Source: Thermocrinis ruber | GTDB taxonomy: Bacteria > Aquificota > Aquificia > Aquificales > Aquificaceae | DNA: 64,000 nucleotides | Assembly (NCBI RefSeq): GCF_000512735.1 | Contig: NZ_CP007028.1 | Span: 434,001-498,000, forward strand | Direction: 5' to 3' | Shown: piece after piece, positions 1-9,799 of the stretch | Position numbering within the stretch: position 1 is the stretch's first letter | Layout of the letters: each line of letters begins with the position of its first letter | The notes under the pieces: model-generated | The model's input: the letters and a program-made list of their open reading frames with translations, nothing else | The model's database searches: none | Told to the model about the DNA's origin: nothing | Position numbers and translations under genes: made by a program

Positions 1-2
1 AG

Positions 3-140
3 GATCACAAAAAATTGTTCATATACAGCTTGAGAGGAGGTGATGGTTCTGTGATAAGGATAGATTTGGTAAATGTCAATCAGGATGTCGGAATTTCCTT
101 AATAGTAGGCGAAGTTAGCTTAGAAATGATCCATCTGTAG
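3..140 (+). CDS. Possible 3' end of a gene entering from the left
   Basis: An open frame runs from the window edge to a TAG stop at 138-140 and encodes about 45 residues with ordinary composition (for example KKLFIYSLRGG near its start). I recognise no family. It would overlap the last 61 bases of the convergent MATE gene, more than is usual here, so it may be chance. A GGAGGTGATG string at 36-45 looks like a ribosome-binding site, but the ATG inside it is followed by TGA two codons later. Without upstream sequence this cannot be settled. Confidence 0.2.
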   Translation, partial: DHKKLFIYSLRGGDGSVIRIDLVNVNQDVGISLIVGEVSLEMIHL

Positions 141-1447
141 GCAAGGTAAAAGATCAGTGCCCTTAAAGTGGTCTCCACGCTCATAAAGACCCAAGGCACG
201 ATTGGAGAGGGAAAGAACTTTAAAAAGACATAAGAAGGGATTATCCTGAAAAGCCAAAAGGAGGAGATGTTGATCATAAGAGGTATGTGGGTCTTTCCCA
301 TGCCTTTTAAGGCTCCCGAGTATATGCTGGCGTATGCCATCTGGGGCTGAGATAGGGCTACGATTACCAAATAATATACCGCTAAATCCACCACCTCTGG
401 GTCCTTTACAAAGATGTAGGAAAATTCCCTTGGGAATAGTAGCAGAAATACTCCAGCCAGACCCATTATAAGGGCGGTAAGGTGGGCTATGGTGGATATG
501 CCACGATGTAAGCCCTTATAGTTTCCAGCACCAAAGTTCTGTCCGGAGACTATAGTGGAGGCGATCATAAACCCAAAGCCAACCATAAAAGACACACTCT
601 CAACCCTCAAACCCACTTGGTGCGCAGCGAGTGCTTTGTCTCCAAATCTGGCAACCATACCCACAAAGATGTTAAAGGAGAGGCTGGTGATAGCCCTTTC
701 AAGGGCGGTGGGACTGCCAATTCTCAGCATCTTTAGAAGAACATCCCTTCCTAGGTCTAGTCTTACAGGGAAGGGTCTTCTGTAGGCAATGTATAGGTAA
801 AGGTATGCCAAAAGACCAAGTATTTCTGCAATGACCATTCCCCAGCCTGCACCCGCCACCTCCAACCTGGGCAAGCCAAACTTTCCGTATATGAGAAGAT
901 AAGAAAAGATTATGTCTGTCAAACTTATTAAAAGGTCTATTTTGAAGGGGGTCTTTGTGTCTCCGTAGCCGTTGTAAGCGCCGTAGAAGACATCTAGGAG
1001 AAAGCCCAAGGTAATAAAGAGAAATATGGGTTTTAGGTATTGGTAGGATACTTCTGCCACCTCCTTTGAGGCACCAAATTGCACCATAAGGGCTGTGGTT
1101 ATGTCTGCACCAAAAAAGGTCAAAGGTATGGCAATCAAAAAGGCTAAGATCAGTCCCCATAGAAAGGCTGGAGAAGGGTCCTTTCCTGCACCCACCCTTT
1201 GGGCTATTAACACGGATGTGCCCGTGTAAGACAAAGCCGATAGGGAATACACAAACCAAAGCATGCTGTTGGAGTATCCCACTCCCGCCACCGCGGTGGA
1301 AGAAATACCCGAAACCAATATAAGGGACACACTAGTTTCTACCGCGTAAAGCAGGTTTGAGAAGATGATGGGTAATGCAAGCTTTGAAACTTTTTTACCT
1401 ATGGTTATCCTGTCTTCTGAAGGGTCTATGAGAATTTTATTGTCCAT
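80..1447 (-). CDS. MATE family efflux transporter
   Basis: A 455-residue inner-membrane protein with about 12 hydrophobic helices, the length and layout of MATE (NorM/DinF-like) antiporters. These export organic cations or drugs in exchange for Na+ or H+. The N-terminal part (around residues 20-100) has the MATE-type pattern LALPIIFSNLLYA followed by a helix ending in SVLIAQRVGAGK. The two halves are similar in layout, as expected for the inverted repeat of the fold. The ATG at 1447 lies inside the last codons of the patatin-like gene (11-base overlap), so the two genes are probably co-transcribed. The substrate cannot be told from sequence. MATE membership is confident. Confidence 0.85.
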   Translation of the reverse strand: MDNKILIDPSEDRITIGKKVSKLALPIIFSNLLYAVETSVSLILVSGISSTAVAGVGYSNSMLWFVYSLSALSYTGTSVLIAQRVGAGKDPSPAFLWGLILAFLIAIPLTFFGADITTALMVQFGASKEVAEVSYQYLKPIFLFITLGFLLDVFYGAYNGYGDTKTPFKIDLLISLTDIIFSYLLIYGKFGLPRLEVAGAGWGMVIAEILGLLAYLYLYIAYRRPFPVRLDLGRDVLLKMLRIGSPTALERAITSLSFNIFVGMVARFGDKALAAHQVGLRVESVSFMVGFGFMIASTIVSGQNFGAGNYKGLHRGISTIAHLTALIMGLAGVFLLLFPREFSYIFVKDPEVVDLAVYYLVIVALSQPQMAYASIYSGALKGMGKTHIPLMINISSFWLFRIIPSYVFLKFFPSPIVPWVFMSVETTLRALIFYLAYRWIISKLTSPTIKEIPTS

Positions 1448-2186
1448 GAAAGTCCTTCATTACCTCCAAGGTCTTTTTGTAGCCAAGATAGTAGAGCTCA
1501 TCCAATTTCCATAGATTGTATGGAGAGTAATTCTCCAAATCGGGCACTATGACCACATTGCATAGCTCCTTCCTTTTATCTGCGTTAGACCTGACCGCCA
1601 AAAGAAAGCTTCTTATTAGCACCGCAAACATACTCCTTGGCTTTCCAATGGTAGAAGTAGGATTAACATCTACGCCCACTATGAAAAGCCCTTTGTTCTG
1701 CACAGGCTCCACCGGAAGGTTGTTGGTAATACCTCCGTCCAAAAGCAGAAAGTTTTTAAACTTCACCGGTTCAAAGATACCAGGCAATGCACAGCTTCCA
1801 AGGAGGGGTTCATAGAGTTCTCCTTCCGAAAAGTAAAGGGTGTTTCCACTAAGGATATCTAAAGCGCATATATGAAACTCCCTTTTTAACTCCTCAATGC
1901 GCTCTACCTCTAGGTAGTCCTTTAGAAACCTCTTTGCGTCCATCAGGGAAAAAAATCCCAACTTTGGAAGTCTTGGCTTTATATATCTGAGCCAGTGTTT
2001 GGACTTTACGATCTTTAACATATCCTCCGGTGTGTATCCTGCACAGTAAAAGGCACCCACCAGGGCACCCGCACTTACACCGCTTATGGCTGAGATTTCA
2101 AAGCCAAGATCTTCTAAGGCTTTTATAACTCCTATGTGGGCAACGCCCCTAATAGCACCGCCTGAGAGCACCAACGCAACCTTCAT
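1437..2186 (-). CDS. Patatin-like phospholipase (RssA/YchK type)
   Basis: A 249-residue single-domain patatin-fold acyl hydrolase. The glycine-rich oxyanion element GGAIRG is at residues 9-14, the nucleophile elbow GVSAG at 36-40 (Ser38) and the DGG motif at 150-152 (Asp150). Together these give the Ser-Asp dyad of bacterial patatins of the RssA type. There is no signal peptide, so it is probably cytosolic or peripheral and acts on lipid esters. Substrate is unknown. It starts from a short AT-rich gap shared with the divergent thermonuclease gene and overlaps the MATE gene downstream. Confidence 0.85.
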   Translation of the reverse strand: MKVALVLSGGAIRGVAHIGVIKALEDLGFEISAISGVSAGALVGAFYCAGYTPEDMLKIVKSKHWLRYIKPRLPKLGFFSLMDAKRFLKDYLEVERIEELKREFHICALDILSGNTLYFSEGELYEPLLGSCALPGIFEPVKFKNFLLLDGGITNNLPVEPVQNKGLFIVGVDVNPTSTIGKPRSMFAVLIRSFLLAVRSNADKRKELCNVVIVPDLENYSPYNLWKLDELYYLGYKKTLEVMKDFHGQ

Positions 2187-2228
2187 AGAAAAAATAAAGT
2201 ATAAACTCTTGCTTTAAAATAAAAAGCT

Positions 2229-2759
2229 ATGTGGAGGCTTTTAGTTATTCCTTTAATACTTTTTGTTGTTTCCTGTGGTAAAAGCACGCCAACACCTGCA
2301 GAGAAAAAGGGAACTCCCTGCAAGGTTGTCCGGGTCATAGACGGAGATACTTTTACCTGCACCCTCAAAAACGGTGAGGAAATTAAGGTTAGGCTTATAG
2401 GTGTAGATACGCCTGAAAGTAGGGTAAATCCAAAGCTTGAAAGGGATGTTCAAAAGAGTGGTTTGGAAAGGGAGGAGATCCTCCGCATGGGAAAGATTGC
2501 CGCAGAATTTACTAAAAAGCTATTGCCAGAGGGAGAAATTGTTTACTTGGAACAGGACGTGCAAAAGACGGATAGATATGGGAGGGTTTTGGCTTATGTG
2601 TGGCTGAAGGATGGCAGAATGCTAAACGAGATTTTGGTAAGAGAAGGAATGGCACAGGTCTATACTATCCCACCAAATGTTAAGTATCAGGATATTCTTT
2701 TGGAGGCCCAAAGGAAAGCAAGGGAAGAGGGCAAGGGCTTTTGGAAGTCAGGCTTTTGA
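2229..2759 (+). CDS. Thermonuclease-like (SNase domain) lipoprotein
   Basis: A 176-residue exported nuclease. Residues 1-16 form a lipoprotein signal with lipobox Cys16 (FVVSCGKS), so it should be membrane-anchored outside the cytoplasm. The rest is one staphylococcal-nuclease-like OB-fold domain. VIDGDTF at 36-42 supplies the Ca2+-binding Asp pair, and VRLIGVDTPE at 54-63 supplies the family's Arg/Asp/Thr/Glu active-site residues. The later DRYGRVLAYVW motif carries the second catalytic Arg region. It probably degrades extracellular DNA or RNA. The last 12 bases overlap the convergent ksgA gene, with no room for a conventional terminator. Confidence 0.85.
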   Translation: MWRLLVIPLILFVVSCGKSTPTPAEKKGTPCKVVRVIDGDTFTCTLKNGEEIKVRLIGVDTPESRVNPKLERDVQKSGLEREEILRMGKIAAEFTKKLLPEGEIVYLEQDVQKTDRYGRVLAYVWLKDGRMLNEILVREGMAQVYTIPPNVKYQDILLEAQRKAREEGKGFWKSGF

Positions 2760-3494
2760 GAGAAAATACAACCTTTGTATCTCCTCCAGAGACAGCTCCT
2801 CCACCCTCTTTTGGGGATCTATGCTTGCCCTATGCAGAAGCTCTTCAGGGAACTTGTTCTTTAAAGCTTTTCTCCTGAGGGAAAAGAGCTTGGTTAAAAA
2901 AGCTTTGTATTCCGTTGGTTCTATTTCAGGGGTTGGCTCCTTCTTGGTTAGCCTTATTACCGCCGACTGAACCTTTGGAGGTGGCAAAAAGAAGCGAGGG
3001 GGAACAGTCATAAGGTACTCTGTTTCAAAGAAGGTCTTAACAAAGACGCCAAGCCAAGATAGGCCTTTTACCAGCTTCTGTGCCACCTCCTTTTGAACCA
3101 TAAAAACCGCCATCGTAACGCATTTGTAGGAAAGAACGGTCCTCTCAAGGATCAAGCTCGCACTGTTGTAGGGCAAATTTCCCAAAAGCTTTAAGGAGTT
3201 TCCCAAAAGGCAATAGTCAAACTCGCTCGCATCGGTATGATAGATTTTGAGCCTTGGATCTTGTAGCTTTTTTAGCTCCTCTATCATGTCTTTGTCTATC
3301 TCTAAGCAGTGGAGCTCTTTTATCGGTTCCTTTAATATCTCTTTTGTTAAATTGCCCGTGCCGGGACCGATTTCTACCACTACGTCTTCAGCGTTCAAGC
3401 GGGCAAACTCTACAATTCTTTTTAAAACCCCCGGAGACACAAGAAGATGCTGTCCGTAGAACTTTTTAAGCCTCAAGTTGCTTCGTGCTCCCAA
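2748..3494 (-). CDS. rsmA: 16S rRNA dimethyladenosine transferase (KsgA/RsmA)
   Basis: A 248-residue SAM-dependent methyltransferase that dimethylates the two adjacent adenines in the 3'-terminal hairpin of 16S rRNA. Motif I, EIGPGTGNL, is at residues 41-49 and the adenine-methylase motif NLPYN at 106-110. The N-terminal FYGQHLL segment is typical of KsgA. The start is TTG at 3494 with no clear Shine-Dalgarno sequence. The family length is about 250-270, so no large N-terminal piece is missing. It is divergent from the thioredoxin-like lipoprotein across about 20 bp. Confidence 0.92.
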   Translation of the reverse strand: MGARSNLRLKKFYGQHLLVSPGVLKRIVEFARLNAEDVVVEIGPGTGNLTKEILKEPIKELHCLEIDKDMIEELKKLQDPRLKIYHTDASEFDYCLLGNSLKLLGNLPYNSASLILERTVLSYKCVTMAVFMVQKEVAQKLVKGLSWLGVFVKTFFETEYLMTVPPRFFLPPPKVQSAVIRLTKKEPTPEIEPTEYKAFLTKLFSLRRKALKNKFPEELLHRASIDPQKRVEELSLEEIQRLYFLSKA

Positions 3495-3514
3495 TTGGGA
3501 TATATTTTAAAGCC

Positions 3515-4017
3515 ATGAGTAGGTTTATCGCTTTTTTTATGGTTCTCCTAAGCATAGTGCTCACCCAATCCTCCTGTAAAGGAGAAAAGGACAAGGGACC
3601 CAACCCTTACGGAACCAAGAGTTTAATTCCTCAATCTCCCTATGCCATGCTGATCGTGGAAAGTGAAAGCTGTATATACTGCAAGCAGTTGGACAAAGAC
3701 CTGCAAAGGGACCCACAGCTACAAAAAGCAGTGGAAGGTATGGATGTTCTAAAGCTCCTTGCGGAGAGCAACGCCAGAGTGAGATACAGGCTTGATGGTA
3801 AAGAGGGAGAGAGCACCGAGGAGGACCTGGCAAGGGCTTTGGGCGTTAGGGCATACCCTCACATAATCTTTTACAACTCCCAAGGAGAGATCATCCTAAG
3901 GATTCCGGGCTATACGCCTCCAAAGACCCTTGCCTGCGTTATAAGGTATGTGAAAGAGGAGTTTTACAAAAACAAAAAGGAGAACATAAATCAGTTTCTA
4001 CAGAGGGAAGGGTGCGT

Positions 4018-4021
<4 letters not shown>
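3515..4021 (+). CDS. Thioredoxin-fold lipoprotein (SoxW-like)
   Basis: I place the start at ATG 3515 because it begins a good lipoprotein signal: MSRFIAFF, a hydrophobic core, then a lipobox with Cys21 (TQSSCKG). An upstream in-frame ATG at 3485 would add ten unneeded residues. The mature protein has a thioredoxin-like active site CIYC at residues 53-56 and the cis-Pro region RAYPHIIF further on. It is therefore likely a periplasm-facing thiol-disulfide oxidoreductase attached to the membrane. Similar proteins reduce c-type cytochrome or Sox components in sulfur oxidisers, but nothing here fixes the partner. The gene overlaps the convergent flavin reductase gene by 4 bases. Confidence 0.75.
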
Positions 4022-5824
<1,803 letters not shown>

Positions 5825-5873
5825 TTATATATAGAGAATAACACAAACTTCCCACGAGGTATAGAATTAAATT

Positions 5874-6365
5874 ATGGGCTTAAGAAAGGCAAAGCTAAAG
5901 GATGCGGTGGGAATATACTCCCTTATAAACTCCTACGCCAAGGAGGGGCTTTTGCTTCCAAGGAGTTTAAACTCCATATATGAAAACATCAGAGATTTTT
6001 GGGTTTATGAGGAGGATGGACAAATCGTGGGATGTTCTGCCTTGCATGTGGTGTGGGAGGATTTGGCGGAGATTAAAAGCTTGGCGGTCATGGAGTCCAT
6101 GAAGGGCAGGGGAATAGGCACTGCCTTAGTGCAGGCATGCTTGAAAGAAGCAGAGGAGCTTGGCGTTAAGCGCGTGTTTGTGCTAACCTACGCCTTGGAC
6201 TTCTTTGAAAAGCTCGGTTTTCACACAATAAGCAAGGAGAGCCTGCCTCACAAAGTCTGGGGTGAATGTATAAACTGTGTTAAATTTCCCTCCTGCGACG
6301 AAACTGCCATGCAGGTGGAAATAGAAAAGCTAAGCCCAGTAAAGAGCCATGAAGGTGAGCTTTGA
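5874..6365 (+). CDS. Short-form N-acetylglutamate synthase-like GNAT acetyltransferase
   Basis: A 163-residue single GNAT domain. The acetyl-CoA loop MKGRGIGTALVQ is near residues 80-91, and the preceding strand AEIKSLAV is typical of the ArgA C-terminal domain. The C-terminal CINCVKFPSCDETAM segment resembles the cysteine-rich tail of stand-alone ArgA-type proteins, which lack the amino-acid-kinase domain. It probably acetylates glutamate for arginine synthesis in the cytosol. The assignment is by family resemblance, and a different GNAT substrate is possible. The polA start lies inside its last codons (17-base overlap). Confidence 0.65.
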   Translation: MGLRKAKLKDAVGIYSLINSYAKEGLLLPRSLNSIYENIRDFWVYEEDGQIVGCSALHVVWEDLAEIKSLAVMESMKGRGIGTALVQACLKEAEELGVKRVFVLTYALDFFEKLGFHTISKESLPHKVWGECINCVKFPSCDETAMQVEIEKLSPVKSHEGEL

Positions 6366-8091
6366 ATACATCACATCTCCAAAATCCCTTGCCAAGTGGG
6401 AAGGGAGCTTTAAGGATATACCCTTTTTGTATATTGACACGGAAACGGTGGGAGACAGCACCATAAGGCTTGTTCAGTTGGGAACTGAAAAAGACATACT
6501 CCTTTTGGACCTTTTCGAGCTCGGTGATGTAGGAATTAACTTTTTAAAGGATCTGCTTTCCCAGAAGGGCATAGTGGGGCATAATCTGAAGTTTGACCTA
6601 AAGTATCTGCTTGGCTACGGAATAGAACCCTATGCAGTCTTTGATACCATGATCGCCAGTCAATTGTTGGGAGACTCCGACAGGCACTCCCTTCAGAAAT
6701 TAGCCATGCAGTATTTGGGAGAGGTCTTAGACAAGAGCCTTCAGCTTTCCAACTGGGGCTCCTCAAAGCTCTCAAAGGAACAGTTAGAATATGCCGCCCT
6801 GGATGTGGAGGTGGTCAGAAGGCTCTTTCCACTGCTCCTTGAGAGGTTAAACAGTCTTACACCGGTGGTGGAGGAAAATCTCCTTAAAACCAGGACCGCA
6901 AAGGTCTTTGGGCTCAAAAATCCCATAGCCATAGTGGAAATGGCTTTTGTTCAGGAGGTGGCAAAGCTTGAAAGAAACGGGCTCCCGGTGGATGTGGAAG
7001 AGCTGGAAAGGCTTGTAAAGGAGCTCTCTAAGGAGCTTCAAAAAAGGGTGATGGACTTTTTAGTCAAATACAGAACGGACCCTATGTCTCCCAAGCAGGT
7101 GGGAGAGCTTTTGGTCAAAAGGTTTGGCTTGGACCTTCCAAGAACAGAAAAGGGCAACATATCCACCGATGACAAATACTTGGCGGAGCACATAGAAAAC
7201 CCTGCGGTAAGGGAGCTTTTGAAGATAAGAGAGATAAAAAAGAACTTAGATAAGCTTGAGGAGATTAAGGGCGGTTTGAGAGGGAAAAGGGTATATCCAG
7301 AGTTCAAGCAGATAGGTGCAATAACCGGACGAATGTCTTCTATGAACCCCAATGTGCAGAACATTCCACGGAGCTTAAGAAGAATCTTTAAGGCGGAGGA
7401 AGGAAACGTTTTTGTGATAGCGGACTTTTCTCAAATAGAGCTGAGGATTGCCGCAGAGTATGTAAACGATGAGAGCATGATAAAGGTATTTAGGGAAGGG
7501 AGGGATATGCACAAATACACTGCCAGTGTGCTCTTGGGGAAAAAGGAGGAAGAAATTACGAAGGAAGAGAGGCAGTTGGCAAAGGCGGTAAATTTCGGGC
7601 TCATATACGGTATATCCGCAAAGGGTTTGGCAGAATACGCTTACTCTTCCTACGGCATAGCCCTTTCCATTGAGGAAGCTGAGAAAATAAGAGCAAGATT
7701 TTTTGAACACTTCAGAGGCTTTAAGGATTGGCACGAAAGGGTGAAGAAAGAATTAAGGGAAAAAGGTAAATCGGAGGGCTATACCTTGCTTGGCAGAAGA
7801 TACACCGCCCACACCTTCCCAGACGCGGTCAATTATCCCATACAGGGAACCGGTGCGGACCTCTTAAAACTCTCCGTGCTCATATTTGACGCAGAGGTCA
7901 GAAGGGAAAACATCAAAGCCCATGTGATAAACTTGGTGCATGACGAGATAGTGGTGGAATGTCCCATGGAGGAGGGAGAAAGGACTGCGGAGCTTTTGGA
8001 AAGGGCTATGAAAAGGGCTGGCAGTATTATATTAAAAAAGGTGCCAGTGGAGGTGGAGTGTGTGATAAAGGAGAGGTGGGAGAAGGAATGA
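6349..8091 (+). CDS. polA: DNA polymerase I, Aquificales type (3'-5' exonuclease + polymerase only)
   Basis: A 580-residue family A DNA polymerase. A DEDD-type 3'-5' exonuclease domain fills roughly residues 1-200, with YIDTETVG at 28-35 giving the metal-binding Asp30 and Glu32 and HNLKFDLKYLL as the second motif. The polymerase domain follows with motif A (VIADFSQIELR), motif B (KAVNFGLIYG) and motif C (LVHDEIVVE). There is no N-terminal 5'-nuclease domain, so the protein is about 350 residues shorter than E. coli Pol I. From the literature, Aquificaceae PolA has this domain set and is related to viral polymerases from hot springs and to apicoplast polymerases. The next gene, flgH, starts on the stop codon (ATGA). 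Confidence 0.93.
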   Translation: MKVSFEYITSPKSLAKWEGSFKDIPFLYIDTETVGDSTIRLVQLGTEKDILLLDLFELGDVGINFLKDLLSQKGIVGHNLKFDLKYLLGYGIEPYAVFDTMIASQLLGDSDRHSLQKLAMQYLGEVLDKSLQLSNWGSSKLSKEQLEYAALDVEVVRRLFPLLLERLNSLTPVVEENLLKTRTAKVFGLKNPIAIVEMAFVQEVAKLERNGLPVDVEELERLVKELSKELQKRVMDFLVKYRTDPMSPKQVGELLVKRFGLDLPRTEKGNISTDDKYLAEHIENPAVRELLKIREIKKNLDKLEEIKGGLRGKRVYPEFKQIGAITGRMSSMNPNVQNIPRSLRRIFKAEEGNVFVIADFSQIELRIAAEYVNDESMIKVFREGRDMHKYTASVLLGKKEEEITKEERQLAKAVNFGLIYGISAKGLAEYAYSSYGIALSIEEAEKIRARFFEHFRGFKDWHERVKKELREKGKSEGYTLLGRRYTAHTFPDAVNYPIQGTGADLLKLSVLIFDAEVRRENIKAHVINLVHDEIVVECPMEEGERTAELLERAMKRAGSIILKKVPVEVECVIKERWEKE

Positions 8092-8753
8092 GGTTTGCAT
8101 GTGTGTTTTTGATTTTGGCTTTTGTTTTCTCATGCGCTCCAAAGCCCTCCACTTTAGAGGAGTATGAAAGGAAAAATCCCTATCCTGCCCAGGCGCAAAG
8201 GGTTGAATACGCAGGAAAGGGTAGCTTGATGCCAAAGGAGGGTTTTAACGACCTCTACTCAGATCTAAGGGCAAGCAAGGTAGGGGACATAATCTATGTG
8301 CAGGTGATTGAGAGCATAAACGCAGTGGAAAGCGTGGCAAACCAAACTGGAAAGTCCGCCAGCTTTAAAGAATCGGTGGCTTCCCTCTTTGGCATAAGTG
8401 TGGGCACTTTGGATAAACTATCAGCCCAGGGATCGGGTCAGTTCAGTACTAAAGGCACCGGCAGGGTTCAGCAGACGGGGCTTCTTACCACCAAGTTAGC
8501 GGGTAGGGTGGTAAAGGTCTATCCAAACGGCACCATGCTCATAGAGGCAAAGAAAGCCTTTTACATGAACAATGCCCAGAGGGAGGTTGTGCTCAGGGGT
8601 ATAGTTAGACCACAGGACATAGATTCATCAAACACCGTAACTAGCGATAAGATCGCCAATTTGGAGGTTTATATAGACGGCAGAGGATTTTTGGCAGACG
8701 GAGGTAGCCCAGGATGGTTGGCTCGCATATTGGCAAAGGTCTTGCCCTTTTAG
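8088..8753 (+). CDS. flgH: Flagellar L-ring protein FlgH
   Basis: A 221-residue outer-membrane lipoprotein forming the L-ring around the flagellar rod. I start it at ATG 8088, which overlaps the polA stop and opens a lipoprotein signal: MRFACVFLILAFVFSC, lipobox Cys16. A longer reading from 7959 would merely read through polA in another frame. Family features include the DLRASKVGDIIYVQV segment, the glycine-rich middle and GRVVKVYPNGTMLIE. The gene overlaps flgI by 40 bases. No other flagellar genes are next to it, so the pair is detached from the rest of its regulon. Confidence 0.92.
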   Translation: MRFACVFLILAFVFSCAPKPSTLEEYERKNPYPAQAQRVEYAGKGSLMPKEGFNDLYSDLRASKVGDIIYVQVIESINAVESVANQTGKSASFKESVASLFGISVGTLDKLSAQGSGQFSTKGTGRVQQTGLLTTKLAGRVVKVYPNGTMLIEAKKAFYMNNAQREVVLRGIVRPQDIDSSNTVTSDKIANLEVYIDGRGFLADGGSPGWLARILAKVLPF

Positions 8754-9799
8754 TCCTGCTCTTTAGCCTTGCCTATGGTACGAAGATCAGAGACATAGCG
8801 GTTATAGAGGGGCATAGGAGCAATTATCTGGTAGGTTATGGTCTGGTGGTAGGTTTGAAAGGTACAGGAGACGGCAAGGCTACACTTTTCACCGTAAGGA
8901 GCATAGCAAACATGCTCAACCGTATGGGCATTGCAGTGGATCCACGTAGGATCACTGTAAAGAATGTGGCGGCGGTAATGGTAACTGCCAAGCTACCCCC
9001 ATACGCAAAGCCGGGTATGAGCATAGATGTGGAGGTTGCGTCCATAGGAGACGCCAAGAGCTTGGAGGGTGGAACCCTCTTGCTAACACCCCTCAGAGGG
9101 GCAGATGGAGAGATATATGCCTTAGCCCAGGGGCAGGTAATCGTGGGCGGATACGAAGCGAGGGGTCAGGGAGCCAGACAAATTCAGAACACACCCACAG
9201 TGGGAAGGATTCCCAACGGTGCAATAGTGGAAAGATCCCTACCCGAGTATCCGCAGAGGGAAGAGGTATTCCTTTACTTAGATAATCCCAGTTTTTCTTT
9301 AGCAAAGCATATCCAAGATAGAATAAACACCGAGTTTGGACAGAATGTGGCGCAGGCTTTGGATAGTTCCACCATAAAGCTCAGGGTTCCACAGGGTATG
9401 AGCGTCGTGGATTTCTTAGCCCGTGTGGAGGACATAGAGGTGGATGTGCCCTCCGTTGCCAAAGTGGTCATAGACGGAAGGACAGGGACCGTCCTGCTAG
9501 GTGGAGATGTGGTTATAAACCCTGTCTCTGTGGCAGTGGGCACGTTGACGGTTACTATAAAGGAGACTCCCCAAGTTTTTCAACCTCCACCCCTTTCACC
9601 TGGGCAGACGGTGGTGGTGCCAAGGACGGAAGTCAAAGTGGAGGAAAAGGAAAGGCGCCTCGTTGAGCTTAGGGGTGCCACCGTATCCCAATTGGTGGAA
9701 AGTCTAAACAAGCTTGGTGCCACTCCAAGGGAGATCATATCTATACTTCAGGCTATAAAGTCTGCGGGTGCCCTGCGGGCAAAGTTAGAGGTCCTTTAG
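8714..9799 (+). CDS. flgI: Flagellar P-ring protein FlgI
   Basis: A 361-residue periplasmic P-ring subunit. Residues 1-24 form a cleavable signal peptide (LALLVLLFSLAYG), followed by the family's opening IRDIAVIEGHRSNYLVGYGL and the GLKGTGDGK motif. The C-terminal region has the ATVSQLVESLNKLGATPREI helix typical of FlgI. Assembly with FlgH makes the bushing for the flagellar rod, so the cell is expected to be motile. The last 4 bases overlap the convergent ugd gene. Confidence 0.95.
   Translation: MVGSHIGKGLALLVLLFSLAYGTKIRDIAVIEGHRSNYLVGYGLVVGLKGTGDGKATLFTVRSIANMLNRMGIAVDPRRITVKNVAAVMVTAKLPPYAKPGMSIDVEVASIGDAKSLEGGTLLLTPLRGADGEIYALAQGQVIVGGYEARGQGARQIQNTPTVGRIPNGAIVERSLPEYPQREEVFLYLDNPSFSLAKHIQDRINTEFGQNVAQALDSSTIKLRVPQGMSVVDFLARVEDIEVDVPSVAKVVIDGRTGTVLLGGDVVINPVSVAVGTLTVTIKETPQVFQPPPLSPGQTVVVPRTEVKVEEKERRLVELRGATVSQLVESLNKLGATPREIISILQAIKSAGALRAKLEVL

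Noticed and set aside
7959-8087. Upstream extension of FlgH
   Set aside because: It overlaps polA in another frame, and the lipoprotein signal starts at 8088.
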